A stretch of 48,667 nucleotides of DNA from Bacillota bacterium. GTDB taxonomy: Bacteria > Bacillota > SHA-98 > UBA4971. The DNA is taken from assembly GCA_030024085.1 (NCBI GenBank), contig JASEJE010000023.1, positions 1 through 48,667 on the forward strand, written 5' to 3'. Positions 26,970-34,503 of this stretch are shown here, one piece after another. The notes under the pieces were generated by a model. It saw only the letters and a list, made by a program, of their open reading frames with translations, was not told where the DNA came from and did not search any database. Position 1 is the stretch's first letter, and each line of letters opens with the position of its first letter. The position numbers were made by a program, and so were the translations under genes.

Positions 26970-27515
26970 TCAGAATGTCTGCTCCACGAGGAAGACGTCA
27001 AGCTCCTGGATGCCGAACTCGAGGGCTTCCTCGTGGGTAGGCATGAAAATGTCGATTCGGTTGCCTCTTATGGCGCCGCCGGTGTCTTCTGCCCTGTACA
27101 CCCCGAGGCCTTCAACATAGACCCAGCTACCGATGGGGATGATCTGTGGATCGACGGCGATCGTGCGATCCGGCGTGGCCGGGACCCCCGAACTCGTGAC
27201 GCCGAAAGCCGGGTGGTCCTTCGTCTTGCCCGTGCATATCGGGCAACTGTCATACGCTGTCGCGATGACGCGGATTCCTCCGGTAACGGATATGGGGACG
27301 ATCCTGTCGTCCTCCAGATCGCCATCCTGGGCAGGGCGGTTGTCGGGAAGGCGATAGCATTCCGAACCCCCCGTACAGCCGTCAATGTGCAGCGAGCTGG
27401 CGGCGTCCGGCTCAGGCACATGCGTACCGATATCTGGCATACCGTCAGCGATGGAACACGTCGCCTGCTTTCCCATGGCGATCACGCCTACCTGGGTAAG
27501 GCCGCAGTGTGCCAT
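26970..27515 (-). CDS. 3D-domain protein (YorM/YabE C-terminal type), no signal peptide seen
   Basis: 181 aa. The C-terminal half (about 80-181) is the 3D (Asp-Asp-Asp) double-psi beta-barrel: VIATAYD, a TGKTKDHPAFG segment, IAVDPQIIPIGSWVYVEGLG, AEDTGGAIRG and IDIFMPTHEEALEFG. This family cleaves peptidoglycan as a lytic transglycosylase-like enzyme. The N-terminal 80 residues are not recognised and have no signal peptide or membrane helix, unlike most 3D proteins. The ATG (27515-27513) has GGAGGG upstream. It is the only apparently intact - strand gene here and is divergent from the sigma-54 activator. Confidence 0.85.
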   Translation of the reverse strand: MAHCGLTQVGVIAMGKQATCSIADGMPDIGTHVPEPDAASSLHIDGCTGGSECYRLPDNRPAQDGDLEDDRIVPISVTGGIRVIATAYDSCPICTGKTKDHPAFGVTSSGVPATPDRTIAVDPQIIPIGSWVYVEGLGVYRAEDTGGAIRGNRIDIFMPTHEEALEFGIQELDVFLVEQTF

Positions 27516-27942
27516 GAGCGGCCCTCCGCTTCAAAGTGCAAACGAGACAGTCCAAGCGAGTGCGCCTGAGATGATCTGCTTGAAGATAGGCATAAACGCC
27601 TTTCGGCAGGCGCGCACGGCCCCGCAGGTGGGCGCCAGGCCTGCCGTTCTCACACCTCCATACGCATAACAGACGTCCTTTTACTGATATGATCCCCGAC
27701 AGGCTTTCAGATGACACAGGGAACTTGGTGAAGAGCTTCCTGCGCGCTGTCACACAACCACTCCCTTTGCATTGCACGACTATTTGCTCGATTGTTTGAA
27801 GGAAATGGACTGCAGAAGGAGAACTACACAAATAGTGCCCAAATATCGGCGCCGCCGGTGACGATTTGCGGGTATCCATCGGCCCTGGCGGAAGCGCCTG
27901 TGTCCAAAGGCGGCGCCCCGGTGAAGAGCAGGAAGTGGTGCC
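27516..27942. other. Divergent intergenic region between 3D protein and sigma-54 activator
   Basis: 427 bp, noticeably more AT-rich than the window average, especially 27660-27860, so it probably holds the promoters of both flanking genes. I could not place a confident -35/-10 pair or a GG-N10-GC sigma-54 site, and see no ORF or repeat copy. Confidence 0.45.
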
Positions 27943-29448
27943 ATGAACGCTGAGAGAGCGCCCGGTAATGTGAAAGACGAGGGCAACTCCAGAGAACTCC
28001 TGGAGAACCTGCGCGTGATCCTTGACTCCATCGACGAGGGCATTCACGTGGTAGACAGGAACGGAGTGACCGTTCTCTACAACAAGGTGGCGGCGCAGCT
28101 TGACAACCTCAAAGAGGAGGAGGTCGTCGGTAAGCACATCCTCGACGTCTTTCCTTCGCTGTCGCGCGAGACCAGCACTTTGCTCCAGGTCCTTCGTACA
28201 GGGCAGCCCATATGTAATAGGGAGCAGACCTTCACCACCTATAAGGGGGACGAGATAACCACGCTCAACTCCACGCTCCCGGTCAGGGTCGACGGCAGGC
28301 TCGTCGGGGCCGTCGAAGTCTCCCGCAATATCACGCTCATGCGGGAGATGGCCCATCGTATCGTCGACCTTCAAGTTGAGCTCTTCGGTCGCCGCGAGGG
28401 CAGGCGGGAAAGCGAGTCCGAGGGCGCGCGCTATACTTTTCGCGATATCGTGGGAGAGAGCGAGTGTATCCTCGAACTGAAGCGTAAGGCGGCGCGAGCG
28501 GCGGCAAGCTCGTCCTCCGTGCTCGTGTACGGCGAGACAGGTACAGGCAAGGAGTTGTTCGTGCAGGCCATCCACAATGCAAGCCCGCGGGCCCGCGGTC
28601 CGTTCGTCGCCCAGAACTGCGCTGCGTTCCCAGAGGGTCTGCTCGAAGGCATCCTCTTTGGAACGACGAAAGGCGGCTTCACTGGTGCCCAGGATAGGCC
28701 GGGCCTGGTGGAGCTTGCCGATGGCGGAAGCGTTTTCCTTGACGAGATCGATTCGATGCCCGCAAGTCTGCAGGCGAAACTCCTGAGGGTCCTGTCGGAG
28801 AGATATGTCCGGCGCGTGGGGGATACAAAGGTGCGCAGGGTCGACGTCCGCGTCATGGCCGCGCTGTCCCGTCCTCCGCTCGAGGCAGTCGCTCAGGGCA
28901 TGTTGCGCGAGGATCTGTACTATCGGCTCAACGTCATCTCCCTCGGCATACCGCCCCTTCGGGAGCGGCGTGAGGACATCCCGCTGCTCACGGCGCATTT
29001 CGTCGCCAGGTTCAATGCGCAGTTCATCATGAGCGTGAAAGGAGTCTCGGACGAGGTCGCGCGCCTGTTCTCCGAGTACGACTGGCCCGGAAACGTGCGC
29101 GAACTCGAGCATGCTATAGAGGGTGCCATGCACCTTCTTGACGGCGATATCATTATGGCCGAGCATCTTCCCGATAACCTGAGAAACCTCGCCAGACAGA
29201 GAGAAGGCGGGCTTGCGGCCGAGAGCATGCGCGCCGACGCCGCCGCCCCGCGGGCGCCCATCGAGTTCCAGGGGGATTTCCGCATGGCCGTTGCGGACAT
29301 CGAGAGCGCGCTCGTGAAGAAGGCCCTGTCAGAGGCGGATGGCAACATCTCCCGGGCGGCGCGCGCTCTTGGCATACCCCGCCAGACCCTGCAGTACAGG
29401 CTCAAGAGACTCGGCATAGACCCACGTCGACTGTCGAGCGCCAGGTAG
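27943..29448 (+). CDS. Sigma-54-dependent transcriptional activator (PAS-AAA-Fis)
   Basis: 501 aa. PAS sensor at about 20-130 (LDSIDEGIHVVDRNGVTVLY), AAA domain at about 165-400 with Walker A GETGTGKE and Walker B VFLDEID, and a Fis-type helix-turn-helix at the end (ISRAARALGIPRQTLQYRLK). The overall pattern is like RocR-type activators of Bacillota. The sigma-54 contact loop reads GGFTGA instead of GAFTGA. The signal and target genes are not evident; no obvious target lies next to it. ATG 27943 has only a weak site. Its TAG stop (29446-29448) lies within the end of repeat R6. Confidence 0.92.
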   Translation: MNAERAPGNVKDEGNSRELLENLRVILDSIDEGIHVVDRNGVTVLYNKVAAQLDNLKEEEVVGKHILDVFPSLSRETSTLLQVLRTGQPICNREQTFTTYKGDEITTLNSTLPVRVDGRLVGAVEVSRNITLMREMAHRIVDLQVELFGRREGRRESESEGARYTFRDIVGESECILELKRKAARAAASSSSVLVYGETGTGKELFVQAIHNASPRARGPFVAQNCAAFPEGLLEGILFGTTKGGFTGAQDRPGLVELADGGSVFLDEIDSMPASLQAKLLRVLSERYVRRVGDTKVRRVDVRVMAALSRPPLEAVAQGMLREDLYYRLNVISLGIPPLRERREDIPLLTAHFVARFNAQFIMSVKGVSDEVARLFSEYDWPGNVRELEHAIEGAMHLLDGDIIMAEHLPDNLRNLARQREGGLAAESMRADAAAPRAPIEFQGDFRMAVADIESALVKKALSEADGNISRAARALGIPRQTLQYRLKRLGIDPRRLSSAR

Positions 29449-29650
29449 ACCGCCGCAAATTCGCGCTACTTTTCAGTGCGCAAGTCCTCGCCAGGGTTGC
29501 CGGTGTTGCACTCCGGGGACGGCGCGTGCGGTGAGATGCGTTCGAATTCGGCGCTTAAGGCTAGCCAAATTCTCGACGCCCCGCCCTAGCAAGCACCGGC
29601 AACCCCAACACCGTCAGGGAAGATGGCGCAAAGTTATGGCGCCATACTTA
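29441..29650 (-). repeat. Interspersed palindromic repeat R6
   Basis: Begins CCAGGTAGACCGCC, overlapping the stop of the sigma-54 gene. Inner arms are GTTGCCGGTGTTGCAC and GCAAGCACCGGCAACC. Hairpin 1 is GAATTCGGC / GCCAAATTC (29544-29552 / 29564-29572), which on the complementary strand forms a U.G pair where R7 has U-A and R4 has C-G. It ends with the 62-bp module (29587-29648) and TA 29649-29650. Confidence 0.9.
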
Positions 29651-29712
29651 GCAAGCACCGGCAACCCCAACACCGTCAGGAGAAGTGGCGCAAACTTGTG
29701 GCGCCGCACCTA
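29649..29712 (-). repeat. Tandem second copy of the 62-bp repeat module
   Basis: TA-GCAAGCACCGGCAACCCC... repeats the preceding module (29587-29648) with about nine differences in 62 bp. TA occurs at 29587, 29649 and 29711, an exact 62-bp period. The same module opens R5 (16576-16637) and R9 (48543-48604). Confidence 0.85.
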
Positions 29713-29918
29713 GACGCTGAGCGCGGTTGCGTGCCCGGCGCCATGCGTCCAGCGTCGTGCGCACGACACGGGAATTTCCTTCCATCTGGCTATGCGGTAA
29801 GCCTATGGAACCTCTGGGAAACAGGGACACCCTCGTCGCAGTATGCGCCCATTTTGGCACGGCCATAATAGCTGTAGGCCGTGGAGGAACGGCGGATACC
29901 TGGCGGGAGGTGCCCATT

Positions 29919-31562
29919 TTGAAGGGATACCTGGATCTTGTCATACACGATGGCAACCGTCCACTTGTAGATGCGCTGGAGGCCTCAGTCGTGTCGCTCC
30001 TTGCGGGTCGGCCCCTCCACGTGCATGTCGAGGGGCTCCGCGGCACGGGCAAGACCACGATAATCCGCGCCATGAAGGACGTGCTCCCCCGCATCCGGAG
30101 GATACAGGGGTGCTCATACAACTGCGATCCGGAGCATCCCCACTGCCCGATACACCGCCATCTTTCCCCCGATGCCATCGAAGCCCTGGGCACGGAGGAG
30201 GTACCCGTGCCATTCCTGGAGATATCGCATGCCGCCAAGATCGGGACGGTCGTCGGAAGCATCGACCTCGTCCGTATCGCCGACCCTTCGCGGCCGGAGG
30301 CAGCGCTCCTTCCCGGGGTGCTCCCGCGGGCGCACAGGGGGGTCGTGTTCGTCGACGAGATCAACAGGCTGGCGGATACGTCTCCCGAGCTCACCGACGT
30401 GCTCCTCGACGTCATGGGCACGAAGCCCGGCCGTCTACAGGTGGAGGAGACGGGCCTGCCCGCCTTCGAGATTCCCATCACGTGTGCCATATGGGCTGCG
30501 AGCAACCCCGACGAGGAACCCGGAGCTCTCGAGGACATAAGGCGCCAGCTTTCGGACAGGTTCGACTTCACAGTCAGCATGGCAAGGCCGCAGGACCAGG
30601 CCACGGTAAAGCGTATTCTCCTGGACGACGAACTCCGCTGGCCGCTGGCCGCGCCGTCATGGGCGCATCACATCGGCCCCAGCACCGGCACCGGTGCGGG
30701 CATCACCGCCGGAGCCGGGGCTGGCGCGAGGTTGAGCTTGGGCGTCGGCAACGGCGTCGACCGTGGTGCCGGCGGCGATACTGGCGGCACCCACGCCAGG
30801 GCCTGCGATGCCTCAGCCCTGGGCGCGCTGCGCGCCACGATGGCGGGGAGGGCCGCCGCGCTTCCATCGGTGGCACTGCCGGACGATCTCGCATCGCTCC
30901 TCGCCGAGGTCTACGTGAGTTTCGGCATGGAGAGCCTTCGCGCCGTGGAGGCCATCGCCCTCGGCGCCCGCGCGCGCGCCGCGCTGGACTCGAGGCCCCG
31001 GGCGTCCCTGGACGACATCAGGACCGTGCTTTCCTTCGCCCTTCGCCACAGGGTGGATGCATCTACCATCATAAACATCGCGAAGTATCTCGACGAGTAC
31101 GAATCCAGATGCGGGCGGCGCCGCGAGCCCGACCCGCCTCGCGATGACGTCACTGAGAGCGCGGCACAACCGGCTTCCGATGATGCTCGTCACAGGGACA
31201 GAGACCTCGGAGCAGGCGGCTCGGGCGAGCCCCTCCCGCGGCCTGACAGCCTCTGGGACAGGCTCATGAGGGGCATGGGTTTCGCAAGGCCGGATGTCCC
31301 GAGGGGCGGACCTGCTTGCGACGACGGTCGCAGCGGGGCGGCGCCTTCCCGGACCTCCGCTTCCACCTCGGCATCCGGGTCTGCCGGGGCGGGGGCCGCA
31401 GACTGCGGTAGCGGCCAGGGTGCCGGGTATGGGACGGGCGGCGCCGGCATATCCGACCCCACCGACGTTCCGCTGTCAGCACCCCCGGTGAGGGCGAGGT
31501 CTCTCGCCCAGCTAGCCGGCGGCGAGGTGGTGTTCACCGAGGAGGACCTGAGGCCGAGATGA
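29919..31562 (+). CDS. MoxR/Mg-chelatase-like AAA ATPase
   Basis: 547 aa. Walker A GLRGTGKTT (about 36-44), a Cys/His-rich loop after it (CSYNCDPEHPHCPIHRH), Walker B VVFVDEIN and sensor IWAASNP as in BchI/ChlI-type ATPases. About 250-295 is a Gly/Ala/Thr-rich expansion (TGTGAGITAGAGAGARL) and the last 120 residues are also low-complexity. TTG 29919 has GGGAGG (29905-29910) 8 nt before it; in-frame sequence further upstream is not conserved-looking. It overlaps the VWA gene by 4 bp, so the two products likely form an ATPase-VWA complex, perhaps for metal insertion or protein remodelling. No porphyrin genes are nearby. Confidence 0.85.
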   Translation: MKGYLDLVIHDGNRPLVDALEASVVSLLAGRPLHVHVEGLRGTGKTTIIRAMKDVLPRIRRIQGCSYNCDPEHPHCPIHRHLSPDAIEALGTEEVPVPFLEISHAAKIGTVVGSIDLVRIADPSRPEAALLPGVLPRAHRGVVFVDEINRLADTSPELTDVLLDVMGTKPGRLQVEETGLPAFEIPITCAIWAASNPDEEPGALEDIRRQLSDRFDFTVSMARPQDQATVKRILLDDELRWPLAAPSWAHHIGPSTGTGAGITAGAGAGARLSLGVGNGVDRGAGGDTGGTHARACDASALGALRATMAGRAAALPSVALPDDLASLLAEVYVSFGMESLRAVEAIALGARARAALDSRPRASLDDIRTVLSFALRHRVDASTIINIAKYLDEYESRCGRRREPDPPRDDVTESAAQPASDDARHRDRDLGAGGSGEPLPRPDSLWDRLMRGMGFARPDVPRGGPACDDGRSGAAPSRTSASTSASGSAGAGAADCGSGQGAGYGTGGAGISDPTDVPLSAPPVRARSLAQLAGGEVVFTEEDLRPR

Positions 31563-33367
31563 GCGCCTTCGACTCCCTGGCGGTCCTGCGTTACGACACG
31601 TCCCGGCTCGTCCGGGTGCTGCAGAGCGAGTTTCGGATGGGCAGGGGCCTGCGAATCGGCGAGACCACTGTCGTAAGCAAGCGGGTCCACGTGATCCACC
31701 CGTCCAACCCCGGCGAGATCAAGGTCCTCGTGAACCAGGACGCCGGGGTGTGCTTCTATTCCAGGCGCCACAAGGACGAAGTCCTGCATATAGATGTGTT
31801 CCACGAGGTTGCCGAGGTTGACCACCGGAGGGCCGCCGACGCCGTCAAGCGCGCGGTGTACAGGTTCTATCAGGACCTGCTCCTCGACCGCGCGCGAGGC
31901 CTCTTCATGCCGCAACCGGGCGACCTCCTGAACCTCATGGACATCCAGACGGGCACGGGCGGCGGAAGGTTGGGCGGCGCGCTGAACTACGGCAGGAAGC
32001 TCTCGCTGCGTAAAGCCCACTGCAACCACGTGCACATCGCTGCGATGCTTCCTGACAACTGCCTTCTTGTGCTCTTCTACCTTGTCCTGGCCCTTGAGGA
32101 CGAGATAGCGCGGCACGGTGTCGAGATCCGGAAGGTGGAGAGGCTTGCGCACCAGGAGGCCGCAGGCAAGGGCGACCTCTCGCCATACTCCAGCATGTTC
32201 GACTCCTACCTCAACGAGTCGCGGGTAACGGGCCACGGGCGCGACTGGGAGCGGCTACCGAGAGATGCGCGGATAGAGGCGGTGTCGTCGATGGCCGAGG
32301 AGTTCGGCGGAAGGGCCAACATGGCGCGCCTCCTCGACCTCCTGCCGGCCTCGGGCGCCATCCCGCCCGACATCCGGTCAGATGCAGGCGACCTCGATGA
32401 GATCATAGAGCGCCTTTCCAGTTTCGATCTCCTGACCCGCGAGCGCGGGCAGCTTGCGCTCACCCCCAGGGGCAGGGAGGTCCGCAACATCCTTGCCAGC
32501 TGCGCGTCGGAGGTCGAGGCCGGGATAAGACGCCTCGTAAGGAAGATGCCCATCGTGCCGCGCATCCCTCGCCACGAAGAGGGGCGCTTCGGTGCTAAAG
32601 CCAGCCACGAGCGGCCCAGGATCTCGAAGAACGTCAGGCCTCCGAAGGAAGGAGAGTGGTGTGACGAGATCGCAGTGCCGGAGACCGTGGTCGCCGCGCT
32701 CTCCAGGTCACGCCTCGAGAGAGGCGGCCCGGGCGCCCAGGTCACGACCGCGCCTCGTCTCAGGCGCGAGGACATCAGGCTCTATCGGAAGCGCCCGGCG
32801 CGTCCGCCCGAAGTATGTCTTCTCATCGACGCCAGCGCGAGCATGGTCGGAAGGCGCATCCGCGCCGCCAAGTACCTCATCCGCCACCTCGCCACCGCCT
32901 GCCGGGTGAGGGTCACCGTCCTTACGTTTCAGGAACGCGACGTGCGGGTCCAGATAGCGTCCACGAGGAGCAAGAAGGCTATAGAGGAAGGGGTCCGCCG
33001 CATCGAGCCGGCCGGGCTCACCCCCCTTGCCGCCGGGATCTCGGAGGCACTGGACTTCATCAGGTCGAAAAAGCTCAAGGATGTCATGCTCGTCCTCATC
33101 ACCGACGGCATCCCGACCATGAACCGCTGGACTGCCGACCCCGCCAGGGACGCTCTCACCGCGGCAAAACGCATAGCCGAGGAGAAGGTGCCGTTCATGT
33201 GCGTGGGCCTGCAGCCCAACCGCGACTTCCTGAAGAAGCTTGTGGGCGTCGCGTCGGGCAAGCTGTACGTAGTGGACGAGTTCGACAAGGACGTCCTCAT
33301 AAGCCTCGTCCGGAACGGCAGGAAAGAGAGCGGGCGAGGAGGATTATCGCCCTTGCGTGCCGAATAA
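31559..33367 (+). CDS. VWA-domain protein, partner of the AAA ATPase
   Basis: 602 aa. The C-terminal third is a von Willebrand A domain with a complete MIDAS: DASASM (about 423), the Thr in GLTPLA and ITDG. The central region is Arg-rich with basic linkers, as in BchD/ChlD-like subunits; the first 180 residues are unassigned. The ATGA overlap with the ATPase gene shows translational coupling. By analogy with Mg-chelatase I/D or MoxR-VWA pairs, it recruits the substrate while the ATPase works on it. Confidence 0.85.
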   Translation: MSAFDSLAVLRYDTSRLVRVLQSEFRMGRGLRIGETTVVSKRVHVIHPSNPGEIKVLVNQDAGVCFYSRRHKDEVLHIDVFHEVAEVDHRRAADAVKRAVYRFYQDLLLDRARGLFMPQPGDLLNLMDIQTGTGGGRLGGALNYGRKLSLRKAHCNHVHIAAMLPDNCLLVLFYLVLALEDEIARHGVEIRKVERLAHQEAAGKGDLSPYSSMFDSYLNESRVTGHGRDWERLPRDARIEAVSSMAEEFGGRANMARLLDLLPASGAIPPDIRSDAGDLDEIIERLSSFDLLTRERGQLALTPRGREVRNILASCASEVEAGIRRLVRKMPIVPRIPRHEEGRFGAKASHERPRISKNVRPPKEGEWCDEIAVPETVVAALSRSRLERGGPGAQVTTAPRLRREDIRLYRKRPARPPEVCLLIDASASMVGRRIRAAKYLIRHLATACRVRVTVLTFQERDVRVQIASTRSKKAIEEGVRRIEPAGLTPLAAGISEALDFIRSKKLKDVMLVLITDGIPTMNRWTADPARDALTAAKRIAEEKVPFMCVGLQPNRDFLKKLVGVASGKLYVVDEFDKDVLISLVRNGRKESGRGGLSPLRAE

Positions 33368-33409
33368 CCAAAGAGCATCTCGGAGCGGCGGCCCGCTTCG
33401 TACGGGGAG

Positions 33410-34090
33410 ATGAACGCTTTGCAGGTCGTTACCATCATCGGCCTTGCCTTTGCTCTTCTGGTTGCTGTGTTCGCCATCCAGAACTCCGCGCCTGTCACCG
33501 TCACCTTTCTCAGATGGCACCTCGTTGACGTTTCCCTGGCCCTCGTGATCCTGGGGTCCGCCGCGGCGGGCGCGGTGGTCGTGGGCCTTCTCGGCGCTGT
33601 CAGGGAGATAGGCTTGAGGCTCAGCGTGAGGTCGTTCAGGGGGAAGGCCGAAAGGCTCGGCCAGGAGCTTGAGACGGCCAGGGAGAGGGCTGTGAGCGTG
33701 GAAGACGAGTTGGCGAGGCTGAAGAGTGAGGTGCACGCGAAGGCGCGCGAGCTCGAGGCGGCCAGGCAGCGCGTGGAAGCCCTCGAGGTGGAGCTAGAGG
33801 CCACCCGCTCCATGGAGATCCTGCCAAGGCCCCAGGACGAAACCGACGTCGAGGCTGGCGCTGGCGCCAGGATCGGGACCGGGACCGGGACCGGGAACCG
33901 GACCGGGGCTGGGACTGGGGAAGGGGCCGTGGCCGGGGCTGGGGACGGGGTGACGCCCGACCCCGCAAGCGAAACGGGCGGCTGTCCGAAGGGCAGCGGG
34001 AATGGCAACGGCAGCGGCAACGAAACCCGGCGGCACGACCGCAGAGATAACGGCTATCGGAGCGGGTGGGAGGGCGACGGGACAGTCTGA
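33410..34090 (+). CDS. LapA-like (DUF1049) membrane protein with low-complexity tail
   Basis: 226 aa. Two membrane helices (about 5-24 and 41-64) flank FAIQNSAPVTVTFLRWHLVD, the LapA-domain hallmark. A coiled coil follows (about 78-135), then a Gly/Thr/Ala tail (GARIGTGTGTGNRTGAGTGE) encoded by runs of GGGACC. LapA proteins are thought to help organise lipopolysaccharide assembly in Gram-negatives, but relatives in Bacillota have no known role. GGGGAG precedes ATG 33410, and the gene is 42 bp after the VWA gene. Confidence 0.8.
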   Translation: MNALQVVTIIGLAFALLVAVFAIQNSAPVTVTFLRWHLVDVSLALVILGSAAAGAVVVGLLGAVREIGLRLSVRSFRGKAERLGQELETARERAVSVEDELARLKSEVHAKARELEAARQRVEALEVELEATRSMEILPRPQDETDVEAGAGARIGTGTGTGNRTGAGTGEGAVAGAGDGVTPDPASETGGCPKGSGNGNGSGNETRRHDRRDNGYRSGWEGDGTV

Positions 34091-34152
34091 TGCCCGGGGC
34101 GAATGTTTCACAAGGCACTTCCCTGGGGTAGCCAGGAGGTGCCCGTTTTGTT

Positions 34153-34158
34153 TATAAT
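34153..34158 (+). promoter_or_regulatory. Likely -10 box upstream of R7 and recJ
   Basis: TATAAT lies in a locally AT-rich stretch (GTTTTGTTTATAATGCTGTA). No good -35 is visible at 16-18 bp. If used, the transcript would begin just before repeat R7 and carry it in a leader of about 340 nt ahead of recJ. Confidence 0.5.
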
Positions 34159-34172
34159 GCTGTAGATACGTC

Positions 34173-34424
34173 CAAGTATGGCGCCATACGTTTGGCCACT
34201 TCTTCCGACGGTGTTGGCGCTGCGGGTGCTTGCTAAGTGTGAGTTCAGAAATCCATGCCGGTTTGGGAGAGGATTCCGGGTTGCCGGTGCTTGCACGACG
34301 GGGCGCCTGGAATTTGGCTAGCCTTAAGCGCCAAATTCGAACGCATCTCACCGCACGCGCCGTCCCCGGAGTGCAACACCGGCAGCCCTGGAAACACGGC
34401 AGCAGCCTCTGAACCTGCGCCCGG
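34173..34424 (+). repeat. Interspersed palindromic repeat R7 (two modules)
   Basis: First a module starting CAAGTATGGCGCCATACG and ending GGGTGCTTGC. Then TA 34234 opens a full arm, TAAGTGTGAGTTCAG, as if a second element had inserted at the CTTGC-TA site. The core has hairpin 1 perfectly paired (GAATTTGGC 34310-34318 / GCCAAATTC 34330-34338). The right arm decays after GCAACACCGGCAGCC and ends near CTCTGAACCTGCGC. Confidence 0.88.
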
Positions 34425-34503
34425 CAGGCGTACGGGCGCACGGCGGCGACTTCCGGCCGCCGGCGCGAGAGAGCCGGCGGCCTTGAGCTGGAGGAATCGA
34501 GCA

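Noticed and set aside
34255-34503. N-terminal extension of RecJ into repeat R7
   Set aside because: Same reason: repeat-derived residues, while TTG 34504 has a good ribosome site.
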